Of a stretch of DNA of 64,000 nt, positions 10,837 to 18,343 are shown piece after piece. Below the pieces are notes generated by a model that ran no database searches, had not been told where the DNA came from, and was given only the letters and a program-made list of their open reading frames with translations. Source of the DNA: Flavobacteriales bacterium (lineage in GTDB: Bacteria > Bacteroidota > Bacteroidia > Flavobacteriales_F > PHOS-HE28); the NCBI GenBank assembly GCA_016788485.1, contig JAEUSV010000031.1:1-64000 (forward strand), given 5' to 3'. Position numbers and translations under genes: made by a program. Positions within the stretch are counted from its first letter, which is position 1, and every line of letters starts with the position of its first letter.

Positions 10837-11390
10837 GGGATGTAGCGTTCGGTGATGGGGGCGCCCGTGCTCACGTCGGTGCCGTACAGGTCGATCCACG
10901 CGATCTTGGGCCGCCAGGCATCATCGTCGGCCTGCACGTACACGTGGTGCAGCCGCGCCATGCGCCCCTTCAGCATCACCCACGCCTCGGCCTGTCCGTT
11001 GGGGCGCAGCTGCACGATGAAGGGATACTTGTCGCTGGCCACGAACTTCATGGTGGCCATGCCGTCCTTGTGGTGCTTCTGGTTCACGCCGTAGGCGATG
11101 GTGCGCTCCACCAGGTTCAGGGGCTCGTGGCCGCCGCCCGTGGTGTGGCGGATCCAGTACACCTGCACGGGCTCGTCGGCGTCGAGCTTCCCCGTGCCGT
11201 CGCGCTTCGCCTCGTACACGATGGTGTTGGCGTTCTTGTTGCGCTGGATGTAGAAGAGCAGGTCCTTGCTGGCCGGCGGCACCGGGAAGGTGGCGAAGAC
11301 CGAACCGGGCGGCGGGGGCGGGGGTTGTGCGACGGCGCACAGCGAGACCAGGACGAACAACAGGACCAGCGGTCCCCGGCCACACCTCAC
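10833..11390 (-). CDS. DUF4833 domain secreted protein
   Basis: The 185-residue product starts with a GTG codon that overlaps the TGA of the upstream dioxygenase gene (GTGA). This places the signal peptide (LVLLFVLVSLCAVAQ) exactly at the N-terminus, which decides the start. A proline run follows the cleavage site. The rest matches the Bacteroidota DUF4833 family: LLFYIQRNKNANTIVYEA, VYWIRHTTGGG, LNLVERTIAYGV, and a C-terminal KIAWIDLYGTDVSTG. Function is unknown; location is probably periplasmic or the outer face of the cell. It is coupled on both sides to phyH-like and SDR genes. Confidence 0.85.
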   Translation of the reverse strand: MRCGRGPLVLLFVLVSLCAVAQPPPPPPGSVFATFPVPPASKDLLFYIQRNKNANTIVYEAKRDGTGKLDADEPVQVYWIRHTTGGGHEPLNLVERTIAYGVNQKHHKDGMATMKFVASDKYPFIVQLRPNGQAEAWVMLKGRMARLHHVYVQADDDAWRPKIAWIDLYGTDVSTGAPITERYIP

Positions 11391-12196
11391 CGCACCAGGT
11401 GTTGGAACTTGTGGTAGAACGGGGTGGGGGAGTCGGCCGTCTTGGGCGCGTACTTGCCGTTGATCACGGGGATGTACATCACGCGGCGGCGGCTGGCATC
11501 GCCCACCAGGCGCGAGCGCTGCACCCGGTGCCACAGGCGACCGTCGTGCACCGTGAGGTCGCCCGCCTTGATCGCGAAGCCCACCTCGTCCTTGTCGGGC
11601 TCGTTGTCCATGAAGTAGCGCTTGCGGAACACCATGTTCCACAGGCCCTGGTTGTGCGTGCCGGGGATCAGGCGCAGGCCGCCGTTCTCGGGCAGCTGGT
11701 CGTCCAGGTGGATGCCCACGTTGAGCATGGGGCCGATGCGCTTGCCCAGGAACACGTCGCGGATCGAATCGGTGTGCCAGCCCATCTGGGTGAAGTTGCT
11801 GGCGTCGGTGTTCACGTAGTGGTTCACCACCAGCCCGTCCTTCTCGTTGATGCCCAGGCGGGCGTCGGGGCCCACCAGCTCCAGCAGCGCGTTGAACCGG
11901 GGGTCCTTCAGCAGCTCGGCCAGCACGCCATGGTGCTGGTTGGCGAAGGCGAACCGCTGCACGATGCGACGGCCGTCCACATCGTTCCCGTACTTCACCG
12001 GGGTGCCGTTCACCACCTTCCGGTCCTCCTGGATCCACTGGTCCTGCACCTGCTCGATGGCCTTCAGCACGGTGTCCACCGTGCTCCGGTCCAGGAAACC
12101 CGGGAAATGAAGGAAACCGTTGGTGGCGAAGAACTCCTTCTGGGCGGCGCTGAGGCGCTCGCCGAGCTGGGAACTCGCTTCGATGATCCGTGCCAC
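11387..12196 (-). CDS. phytanoyl-CoA dioxygenase (PhyH) family Fe(II)/2-oxoglutarate oxygenase
   Basis: This 269-residue protein has the jelly-roll oxygenase iron ligands: the HTD of MGWHTDSIRD and the distal His in DGRLWHRVQRSR, with an Arg nearby for 2-oxoglutarate. A segment IHLDDQLPENGGLRLIPGTHN is typical of PhyH proteins. It should hydroxylate a small molecule or lipid; the substrate is unknown. It is the first gene of a minus-strand operon with DUF4833 and SDR genes, each joined by a four-base overlap. A TATTTTCG element sits 21 bases upstream of the ATG on the minus strand and may be its -7 box. Confidence 0.85.
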   Translation of the reverse strand: MARIIEASSQLGERLSAAQKEFFATNGFLHFPGFLDRSTVDTVLKAIEQVQDQWIQEDRKVVNGTPVKYGNDVDGRRIVQRFAFANQHHGVLAELLKDPRFNALLELVGPDARLGINEKDGLVVNHYVNTDASNFTQMGWHTDSIRDVFLGKRIGPMLNVGIHLDDQLPENGGLRLIPGTHNQGLWNMVFRKRYFMDNEPDKDEVGFAIKAGDLTVHDGRLWHRVQRSRLVGDASRRRVMYIPVINGKYAPKTADSPTPFYHKFQHLVR

Positions 12197-12281
12197 GTGG
12201 GAGGAATTCGGTGGCGGCGAAAATACACTTCAGCCAGCGATCACATCCTGTTAACGCTTGTCAATTCCCTTCAAGGCCCCG

Positions 12282-12309
12282 TTGACAGCCCCGCAACGCG
12301 GTACTTTCG
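12282..12309 (+). promoter_or_regulatory. Bacteroidota-type promoter of rimK
   Basis: TTG at 12282, a 17-base gap, and TACTTTCG at 12302-12309 match the TTG / TAnnTTTG promoter of Bacteroidota, with C for T in the -7 box. The start codon of rimK lies 14 bases further on. Confidence 0.65.
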
Positions 12310-12323
12310 CGCCCCCGCCCGCC

Positions 12324-13196
12324 ATGAACATCGTCGTTCTCTCGCGCGACACCAAGCTTTACTCCACCAAGCGGTTGGTGGAGGCGGCCCAGCTACGGGG
12401 CCACCAGGTGCGCGTGGTGGACCATGTGAAATGCGACCTCACGATCGAGAAGCGCAACCCCCGCGTGGTCTACAACGGCGAGCCGCTCACCGACGTGGAT
12501 GCCATCATCCCCCGCATCGGCGCCAGCGTCACCTTCTTCGGCACGGCCGTGGTGCGCCAGTTCGAAATGATGAAGGTGTTCACCACCACCGAGAGCCAGG
12601 CGCTGGTGCGCAGCCGCGACAAGCTGCGCAGCCTCCAGATCCTGAGCCGCGCGGGCCTCGACATGCCCAAGACGGTGTTCACCAACTACAGCAAGGACGT
12701 GGAGAGCGTGGTGGACAGCGTGGGCGGCGCGCCGGTGATCATCAAGCTGCTCGAGGGCACCCAGGGCCTGGGCGTGGTGCTCGCCGATACCAAGAAGGCC
12801 GCCATCGCGGTGATCGAGGCCTTCAACAGCCTCAAGGCTCGCGTGATCGTGCAGGAGTTCATCAAGGAGGCCAAGGCCGCCGACATCCGGGCCTTCGTGG
12901 TCGATGGCCGCGTGGTGGGCGCCATGAAACGCCAGGGCAAGGAGGGCGAGTTCCGCAGCAACCTGCACCGCGGGGGCAAGGCCTCCCTCATCGACCTCAA
13001 CCGCGAGGAGGAGGTGGCCGCCATCAAGGCCGCCAAGGCCCTCGGCCTGCACATCGCCGGGGTGGACATGCTGCAGAGCGACCGCGGCCCCCTGATCATC
13101 GAGGTGAACAGCAGCCCCGGGCTGGAAGGCATCGAGAAGGCCACTGGGCAGGACATCGCCGGCGAGATCGTGCGCTTCATCGAGCGGCACGTCTAG
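12324..13196 (+). CDS. rimK: RimK-type ATP-grasp ligase (ribosomal protein S6 glutamate ligase family)
   Basis: This 290-residue ATP-grasp protein is close to RimK in length and motifs. The N-terminal [20 protein letters not shown] and the [11 protein letters not shown] segment are typical. The ATP-grasp core shows [45 protein letters not shown] and the metal-binding [12 protein letters not shown]. In E. coli RimK adds glutamates to the C-terminus of S6. ATG 12324 begins the conserved core, and a promoter lies just upstream. A rimB-like DUF785 gene, a common partner of rimK, is at 15487-15903 on the other strand, separated here by three genes including an acquired cassette. Confidence 0.9.
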   Translation: MNIVVLSRDTKLYSTKRLVEAAQLRGHQVRVVDHVKCDLTIEKRNPRVVYNGEPLTDVDAIIPRIGASVTFFGTAVVRQFEMMKVFTTTESQALVRSRDKLRSLQILSRAGLDMPKTVFTNYSKDVESVVDSVGGAPVIIKLLEGTQGLGVVLADTKKAAIAVIEAFNSLKARVIVQEFIKEAKAADIRAFVVDGRVVGAMKRQGKEGEFRSNLHRGGKASLIDLNREEEVAAIKAAKALGLHIAGVDMLQSDRGPLIIEVNSSPGLEGIEKATGQDIAGEIVRFIERHV

Positions 13197-13882
13197 TTCT
13201 CCGGCGCGTACAGCTCAATCAAGGCCCCTTGGAACGGGGTCCACAGGCAGGCCCGCGCCCCGCAGGCCTTCAGCCCCCGGTTCGTCCAGCTGTTGCAGGT
13301 GCCGAACACGTGGTACCGGCCGGTGCCCTCGTAGAACACATCGGTGGCCTCGTAGTGCGCGCCCGCGATGTGCAGCGGCCGCCCATCAGCGTCCGTGCGG
13401 AACCCCGCGCGCACATGCGCCACCAGCCGGTCCATGGCCGCCGGGGTGAGCGTGAAGCGGCGGCACAGCGGCCCCTCCTGCGGGGTGCGCAGCCAGCTGA
13501 TGTGCATGGCCGAACCGCTGAGCCCGAAGGCGGCCTTCACCGCGGTGCTGGCCTTGAGCTCCGCCCAGGTGGGCGTTTCGAGGTAGAAGCCCTTGTCGCC
13601 CCAGCCGAAGGCGATCCACTCCGCCAGGCTGTCGGGACGCACCGCATGCGCCGGGTCGAGCAGCGCACGCCAGTCGTGGGGGCCCGAGCGCACGGGCAGC
13701 ACCAGGTCCGTGTGCACGCCGTTGCTCCGGATGTAGGCGGTGAGCGGCCCCGGCGCACCGGCAGGGTTCACCACCACGCGCGCCAGCAGCCAGGCGAATG
13801 CCAGGTACAAGGCCCCCGCGCTCAGCAGAACGGCCACGCCGCGCAGCAGCCACCGCAGCCCGCGCAAGGCCACCCGCCTCAT
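13193..13882 (-). CDS. DUF2459 / TIGR02117 family membrane-anchored protein
   Basis: This 229-residue protein has one N-terminal membrane segment ([19 protein letters not shown]) followed by a soluble domain with the family's signatures: [30 protein letters not shown], and [20 protein letters not shown] near the C-terminus. The conserved His, Cys and Trp residues suggest an NlpC/P60-like cysteine fold, but no activity is established. Its stop overlaps that of rimK (convergent). It follows the 201-residue secreted protein gene with a ten-base gap on the same strand. Confidence 0.88.
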   Translation of the reverse strand: MRRVALRGLRWLLRGVAVLLSAGALYLAFAWLLARVVVNPAGAPGPLTAYIRSNGVHTDLVLPVRSGPHDWRALLDPAHAVRPDSLAEWIAFGWGDKGFYLETPTWAELKASTAVKAAFGLSGSAMHISWLRTPQEGPLCRRFTLTPAAMDRLVAHVRAGFRTDADGRPLHIAGAHYEATDVFYEGTGRYHVFGTCNSWTNRGLKACGARACLWTPFQGALIELYAPEN

Positions 13883-13892
13883 GTGCCAGGGG

Positions 13893-14498
13893 TCAATGGT
13901 AGGCGATGGACCGGTCGATCACGCGCACCGTCTCCGTGCGTTCCGCGCTGGGCGTGCCGTCGTCGTTCTTCGTGTCCTGCACGAAGAGGAACCGGCTGCG
14001 GTCGCCACTGCCCTCCAGCTTCACCATGTCCAGGGAGAGCTTGGCACCGGCCATCTCGATGTCGAGGCGGCGACCGGTGTAGGCCTTCCCGCCCAGCTTC
14101 AGGCTGGTGTTGCTGGGCCTGCAGTTCTTGCGGCCGAACTGCTCGATCATGCCCTCCTCGAAGTCCTTCACCTCGCCCTGACCGTCCACCTCGAACACCA
14201 TCACCACCACGTTGTTGCCGTCGAGCGTCCAGTGCTGCATGCCGGCGTTGGCGCCGTCGAACTCAAAGGCGAAGTGGCGCGGGTACTCGAAGCTGAAGCC
14301 GCCGGTGTTGAGGGTGCGCGTGGCACCCAGGCGGGCCACCACGGGGGTGCCGTTCACGTCGAAGGACTCGCCCTCGGCCACCTTGCGCGTGCTGCCCCCC
14401 ACGGTCACCTCCAGCATGGTGGGCGGCTCCACCGTAGGATCGTTCTGGGCCAGCAAGGGCAGGGGCAGGAGCAGCAGGAGCGGGGCTAGGCAGCGCAT
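13893..14498 (-). CDS. secreted protein of unknown function
   Basis: I do not recognise the family. The 201-residue product has a clear signal peptide (MRCLAPLLLLLPLPLLAQ). The mature part is beta-rich and slightly acidic, with VTVGGSTRKVAEGESFDVNG, FSFEYPRHFAFEFDGANAG and a C-terminal FLFVQDTKNDDGTPSAERTE. Its base composition matches the surrounding chromosome, unlike the AT-rich cassette that ends about 80 bases upstream. It may be cotranscribed with the DUF2459 gene. A TACCTTGC box on the minus strand lies roughly 15 bases before the ATG. Confidence 0.75.
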   Translation of the reverse strand: MRCLAPLLLLLPLPLLAQNDPTVEPPTMLEVTVGGSTRKVAEGESFDVNGTPVVARLGATRTLNTGGFSFEYPRHFAFEFDGANAGMQHWTLDGNNVVVMVFEVDGQGEVKDFEEGMIEQFGRKNCRPSNTSLKLGGKAYTGRRLDIEMAGAKLSLDMVKLEGSGDRSRFLFVQDTKNDDGTPSAERTETVRVIDRSIAYH

Positions 14499-14574
14499 GG
14501 GGTGTGTTTCATGGCAAGGTAGGGTTCAGCGGCGTTCGCCTTTGCGCCAGGGTCCCTCTGTGCCTGAGAGAAAG

Positions 14575-14706
14575 GGCTAACGTTTTGCCGCTTTGCGAAG
14601 GCGGGGATTTTCAGCACTAAACTTCATTAGATGCACAAAGCTTGAATTTAGCACTTCACTGTCATAGAAGCACGAAACCCCCGCTTTTGCAAAACGGCTG
14701 TTATGC
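14575..14706 (-). repeat. attC-like palindromic recombination site closing the gene cassette
   Basis: Read on the minus strand, this 132-base element begins with GCATAAC (14706-14700) and ends with GTTAGCC (14581-14575). Between them the arms pair imperfectly: GTTTTGC with GCAAAAC, GCGGGG with CCCCGC, and AGTGCTAAA with TTTAGTGCT-like bases near the centre. This gives one long imperfect hairpin, the size and form of an integron attC site. It starts 21 bases after the stop of the cassette gene. The core GTT trinucleotide, where IntI would cut, is at 14581-14579. Confidence 0.65.
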
Positions 14707-15365
14707 GGTCGCCATTCTTTATTTTCGTTATAGTTCTTCAATTTTCTTTACATATTTTCTGTTTTCAACTGCTACTAGGTCATACTTATTCTGTCCGACA
14801 AAAAACGCTGAATATGCCCAAGTGTTTGTCGGTTTCTTTAAATCTTCAATGTAATATTGTCCTGATACTTCAAAGTCCAACATTGCAAGTTCAAAGGGAT
14901 AAATTTTATACAATGCTTTTAATACACTTGTAAAAAAGTCCGTTATCTGTTTCGGTACTTTTGGGTTTTCAGTCCAAGTTTGATACTCTGCCCCAAAGAC
15001 CTTTTCAATTGCAGCTGTGTAAAAGCAAATGTCAAACCAATTGAATCCAGTTTCGATAGGCTCGTCTTCCCGTATATTACAAGTCATAAATGGAATCTCA
15101 AAATTGTCAAGTCTTAAAAGTCCACGGTGTTGAAAATTTTCAATGTTTGTCTCTATTGCTTTAAAGTCTTCGTCAAAAGGTCCTGAAACATTGTTAAGTG
15201 TCCAAATAAAGTCAGTGTAAAGTTTTATTGGGACGTTGTCAATACTTGGGCAAACCTGAATAGCAAGTTCATAGAAGCCACCGCATCTTAAATCTTTGTC
15301 AAGAAATATGTTTTTTTGTCCTGTCATTCTTTATTCGTTGGCTGTCGTCCTATGGTGTCGCATAA
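14581..15365 (-). mobile_element. integron-type gene cassette without a nearby integrase (CALIN-like)
   Basis: The unit runs on the minus strand from TTATGC at 15365 to the G at 14581. It contains a single AT-rich gene with a 38-base leader and ends in an attC-like palindrome. The 5' hexamer TTATGC preceded by G gives GTTATGC, the exact complement of GCATAAC that opens its own attC; in a circular cassette these two form the paired core sites. The composition is strikingly AT-rich against GC-rich surroundings on both sides. No intI is present in the window, so mobilisation must have used an integrase encoded elsewhere. Confidence 0.65.
14728..15327 (-). CDS. AT-rich cassette gene, unknown protein
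   Basis: I do not recognise this 199-residue protein. It is acidic, rich in aromatic residues, and has no signal peptide or membrane segment, so it is probably cytoplasmic. Notable stretches are MTGQKNIFLDKDLRCGGFYE, FIWTLNNVSGPFDEDF, FNWFDICFYTAAIEKVFG, and FTSVLKALYKIYPFELAMLD. Codon usage is AT-rich, unlike all other genes in the window, which indicates transfer. The ATG lies 38 bases inside the cassette boundary and the stop is 21 bases before the attC-like site, as in integron cassettes. A role in defence, toxin neutralisation or a niche trait is possible, but nothing in the sequence shows it. Confidence 0.8.
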   Translation of the reverse strand: MTGQKNIFLDKDLRCGGFYELAIQVCPSIDNVPIKLYTDFIWTLNNVSGPFDEDFKAIETNIENFQHRGLLRLDNFEIPFMTCNIREDEPIETGFNWFDICFYTAAIEKVFGAEYQTWTENPKVPKQITDFFTSVLKALYKIYPFELAMLDFEVSGQYYIEDLKKPTNTWAYSAFFVGQNKYDLVAVENRKYVKKIEEL

Positions 15366-15478
15366 CTGCGGATATACGCAACTCACCTTCGCTCTATTGC
15401 AGCCGGTGGCTCAACGGCCAATGTAGTGAGCCTTAGGTACAAAACCGTCCAGTAAGCGTTTGCTTTCGGTAGTTGCCG
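15360..15478 (-). repeat. attC-like site upstream of the cassette
   Basis: On the minus strand this 119-base stretch begins with CGGCAAC (15478-15472) and ends with GTTATGC (15366-15360). The arms pair partly: AACT with AGTT and ACGC with GCGT, with CGGA/CCGA-like bases between. It starts nine bases after the rimB-like stop codon. The pairing is weaker than in the downstream site; the terminal TTATGC belongs to the inserted cassette, so a mismatch with CGGCAAC is expected. Confidence 0.45.
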
Positions 15479-15486
15479 CAACGCAC

Positions 15487-15903
15487 CTACCCCAGCAGGT
15501 TCTTCCCGCTCACGTCCACCACGAAGCGGCCGCGGAGGAACTTGCGGCCCAGCAGCACCTGGTGCTTCATGTCGCTGCGGTCGAACAGCGTGAACTGGGT
15601 GGCCACGCTGTGCCCGTTGAGCCGCACCTTGGTGGTGATGAGCCAGCGGCGGCTGGTGTCGCCGTTGCTGCTCTTGACGGTGACCCGTTGGAAGCGCCGG
15701 AAGATCTTGGTGACGCGCCGCCCGCCCATGCGCACGGTCACCAGCAGTTCCTTGCGCCCGTCCACCGTGCGGGTGCGCACCTTCTGGAAGTGGAGCGCGC
15801 TGCGGTAGGCCCCCGTGTCGATCTTGGCCTGCACGCGCTCCACGCCCAGCCCCGGCAGGGCGATGTGCTCCAGCCGGCCGATGGTGAGCTTGCCTTTGGC
15901 CAT
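15487..15903 (-). CDS. RimB-like / ATP-dependent zinc protease family (DUF785) retropepsin-like protein
   Basis: This 138-residue protein has the DUF785 signature AKIDTGAYRSALH near residue 27; the D-T-G-A triad is that of retropepsin-like aspartic proteases. The C-terminal part has LFDRSDMKHQVLLGRKFLRGRFVVDV, also typical of the family. Members are encoded next to rimK and are proposed to trim the glutamate tails that RimK adds. Here rimK lies on the opposite strand about 2.3 kb away. The attC-like element begins nine bases after its stop. A CACCTTTG element ends four bases before the ATG on the minus strand, so the mRNA may be leaderless. Confidence 0.85.
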   Translation of the reverse strand: MAKGKLTIGRLEHIALPGLGVERVQAKIDTGAYRSALHFQKVRTRTVDGRKELLVTVRMGGRRVTKIFRRFQRVTVKSSNGDTSRRWLITTKVRLNGHSVATQFTLFDRSDMKHQVLLGRKFLRGRFVVDVSGKNLLG

Positions 15904-16049
15904 GCACCAAAGGTGCGCCCGGCGGGCCAGCCGCCCACCGATGCCCGTGCAGAGGTTTCCATGCCCGCCGGTGGAAAGCGTTAATGAACTGTTGATCGCG
16001 ACCGCGGTGCGTGCCGATCACCGATCTTCGCCACGCAGACCAACACCCC

Positions 16050-16535
16050 ATGAAGCTCAGCAACGCCCTCATCCTCGGCATCGGCCTGTTCGTGGCCGCC
16101 CCCGCCTTCGCCCAGAACACCGGCCAGGAGATCGTGCCCGGCTACAAGAGCTACGGCGCCGCCATCACCACCGAGGGCGCCCAGCCCATCGGCACCTTCA
16201 TCGCCCAGCCTGCCAAGGACGGCCAGGTGGCCGGCAAGATGGAGTGCGAGGTGATCACCAGCTGCACCAAGAAGGGCTGCTGGATGGACGTGAAGATGCC
16301 CGACGGCGGCACCATGAAGGTGCGCTTCAAGGACTACGGCTTCTTCGTGCCCACCCACGGCCTGGAGGGCAAGCACGCCATCCTCGAGGGCACGGCCACC
16401 AAGGAGACCATCGACGTGGCCACCCTGCGCCACTACGCCCACGACGCCGGCAAGAGCAAGGAGGAGATCGAGAAGATCACCGAGGCCGAGACCAGCTGGA
16501 CCTTCGAGGCCGTGGGCGTGCTCATCAAGAATTGA
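16050..16535 (+). CDS. DUF4920 domain secreted protein
   Basis: The 161-residue product starts at ATG 16050, which opens a signal peptide ending at APAFAQ. The mature part matches the Bacteroidota DUF4920 family: YGAAITTEGAQPIGTF, a Cys-containing VITSCTKKGCWMDVKM, MKVRFKDYGFFVPTHGLEGK, and a C-terminal SWTFEAVGVLIKN. The fold is OB-like by family; the Cys pair could bind a metal or form a disulfide, which is inference. The location should be periplasmic. It precedes a PAP2 gene by 32 bases on the same strand. Confidence 0.88.
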   Translation: MKLSNALILGIGLFVAAPAFAQNTGQEIVPGYKSYGAAITTEGAQPIGTFIAQPAKDGQVAGKMECEVITSCTKKGCWMDVKMPDGGTMKVRFKDYGFFVPTHGLEGKHAILEGTATKETIDVATLRHYAHDAGKSKEEIEKITEAETSWTFEAVGVLIKN

Positions 16536-16567
16536 GCGCTCTACGCACCATACCGGCACTGCGGCCC

Positions 16568-17305
16568 ATGTCCCGGCGATCCGGCGCATGGGCCGCGCTG
16601 CTTTTCGCCCTGGTCCTGCGGCCGGTGGCGCAGGGCCAGACCTGGCACACGCTGAAGCCCGGTCGCGAGGCCGTGACGGTGGGGCTGGGCGTTTCGCTGC
16701 ACGGCACCGCCTGGCTGCTCAACGAACGTCCGTTCACACCGCCGCTCACGCTCAACGCGTCCGCGGTGCCGCCCATCGACCGCATCGCGCTCGACCGCTG
16801 GGACCCGCAGGCGCACACGGCCAGCAACGTGCTCTTCCTGCTCACGGCGGGCGGCGGCCTGGCGCTGGGCATCGCCAACCAGCACGGGCAGGATCCGCTG
16901 CTGCCGGCGGCGATCACCCTCGAGAGCGTGCTGCTCACCAGCGGACTTACCGATGTAGTGAAGGAGCTGGTGCACCGGCCGCGTCCGTATGCCTACGGCA
17001 CGCTGGCCCCCGCCGACGTGCGCGCCAGCGACGAGGCCTACCTGAGCTTCTGGAGCGGCCACACGGCCAACACCAGCGCGCTCACCTTCAGCACGGCCAT
17101 GCTGGTGCAGCGGAGCGATGCGTCGCCCGGGCTGAAGACCGGCACCTGGATCGGCGCGGCGGCGCTGCCCGCGGTGATGGGCCTGCTGCGCGTGAAGGCC
17201 GGACGCCATTTCCCCACGGACGTGTTGACAGGCTATGTGGTGGGCGCCGCCGTGGGCATCCTGGTGCCCTACTTTCACCGCGCCGATCCACCGGCGAAGC
17301 ACTGA
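16568..17305 (+). CDS. PAP2 family phosphatase
   Basis: This 245-residue protein carries all three acid-phosphatase motifs: KELVHRPRPYAY (motif 1), SFWSGHTANTSA (motif 2) and RVKAGRHFPTDVLTG (motif 3). An N-terminal signal-like segment (WAALLFALVLRPVAQGQ) and about five membrane segments are visible. It should dephosphorylate a lipid phosphate such as undecaprenyl pyrophosphate or phosphatidic acid at the periplasmic face. It ends three bases before the isoaspartyl peptidase gene, so the two are probably cotranscribed. Confidence 0.9.
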   Translation: MSRRSGAWAALLFALVLRPVAQGQTWHTLKPGREAVTVGLGVSLHGTAWLLNERPFTPPLTLNASAVPPIDRIALDRWDPQAHTASNVLFLLTAGGGLALGIANQHGQDPLLPAAITLESVLLTSGLTDVVKELVHRPRPYAYGTLAPADVRASDEAYLSFWSGHTANTSALTFSTAMLVQRSDASPGLKTGTWIGAAALPAVMGLLRVKAGRHFPTDVLTGYVVGAAVGILVPYFHRADPPAKH

Positions 17306-17308
17306 TCC

Positions 17309-18235
17309 ATGAGCACGTTCGCATTGGCCGTCCACGGAGGGGCGGGCACCATTCCCCGCGAGGACATGACCCCGGCCCGTGAGAAGGCCTACCGCCAGGG
17401 GCTGGAGGACGCGCTGCGCCGCGGGCATGCGGTGCTGAAGGACGGCGGCAGCGCGCTGAACGCCGTGGAGGCGGCGGTGCGCGTGCTGGAGGACTGCCCG
17501 CACTTCAACGCCGGCCGGGGCAGCGTGTTCAACGCCGACGGGCAGCACGAGATGGACGCCGCCATCATGCGCGGCAATGACCTCGGCGCGGGCGCCGTGG
17601 CCGGGGTGAACAACGTGAAGAACCCGGTGGGCCTGGCGCGCCTGGTGATGGAGCACAGCGGACACGTGCTCATCAGCGGCATGGGCGCCTTCGAGTTCGC
17701 GCACCAGCAGCGCGTGCCCCTGGAGGACGACCAGTACTTCTTCGACCAGTTCCGCTACGACCAGTGGCAGCGCACCAAGGGCACCGACACCTACCAGCTC
17801 GACCACAGCGACGGTGAACGCAAGTTCGGCACCGTGGGCGCGGTGGCGCGCGATGCCAATGGCGACCTCGCTGCGGCCACCAGCACGGGCGGAATGACCA
17901 ACAAGCGCTTCCAGCGCATCGGCGACAGCCCCATCATCGGTGCGGGCACCTACGCCAACAACGCCACCTGCGCCGTGAGCTGCACGGGGCACGGCGAGAG
18001 CTTCCTGCGGGCCGTGGCCGCGCACGACGTGCACTGCCTGATGCTGTACAAGGGACTGTCGCTGGAGGAGGCCGTGCGCACCGTGGTGCACGACAAGCTG
18101 CCTCCGCTCGACGGCGACGGCGGCCTGATCGCCGTGGACCGCGAGGGGCGCCTGGTGCTCGACTTCAACTGCAGCGGCATGTACCGCGGCCACGTGGGCG
18201 CCGACGGCGTGTTCCACACGGCCATCTGGCGCTGA
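17309..18235 (+). CDS. isoaspartyl peptidase / L-asparaginase (Ntn hydrolase)
   Basis: This 308-residue protein is a plant-type asparaginase. The N-terminal LAVHGGAGTI and NAGRGSVFNADG are family signatures. The autocleavage site is KFGTVGAVA with the catalytic Thr at residue 175; in this family the precursor splits before it into alpha and beta subunits. The downstream STGGMTNKRFQRIGDSPIIG and CTGHGESFLR substrate-binding segments are intact. It would hydrolyse L-asparagine and isoaspartyl dipeptides in the cytoplasm, as there is no signal peptide; this differs from some secreted Bacteroidota homologues. Confidence 0.93.
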   Translation: MSTFALAVHGGAGTIPREDMTPAREKAYRQGLEDALRRGHAVLKDGGSALNAVEAAVRVLEDCPHFNAGRGSVFNADGQHEMDAAIMRGNDLGAGAVAGVNNVKNPVGLARLVMEHSGHVLISGMGAFEFAHQQRVPLEDDQYFFDQFRYDQWQRTKGTDTYQLDHSDGERKFGTVGAVARDANGDLAAATSTGGMTNKRFQRIGDSPIIGAGTYANNATCAVSCTGHGESFLRAVAAHDVHCLMLYKGLSLEEAVRTVVHDKLPPLDGDGGLIAVDREGRLVLDFNCSGMYRGHVGADGVFHTAIWR

Positions 18236-18343
18236 GCCGCCCCCGGCCCGCCGATCGACCGCTCATCCCGATCCGGGACCACGCACGCGCCGTCCGCGGA
18301 AATTTGCGCCGTTCGGACCATCTTCGTGGTCCACACCCACATC

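Noticed and set aside
11327-14296. A 989-codon open frame on the plus strand spanning several genes
   Set aside because: It is antisense to recognised genes (phyH-like, DUF2459) and out of frame with rimK; its translation is low-complexity Arg/Gly/His/Ala-rich. Long false frames are expected at this GC content.
13893-14498. The 201-residue secreted protein gene as a second integron cassette
   Set aside because: It has the base composition of the chromosome, and no palindrome or GTTRRRY-type site follows it.
14713-15339. Direct repeat CATTCTTTATT(tt)CGTT at 14713-14729 and 15325-15339, near both ends of the cassette gene
   Set aside because: It is short, AT-rich, imperfect, and lies inside the cassette boundaries rather than at them, so a target-site duplication is unlikely.
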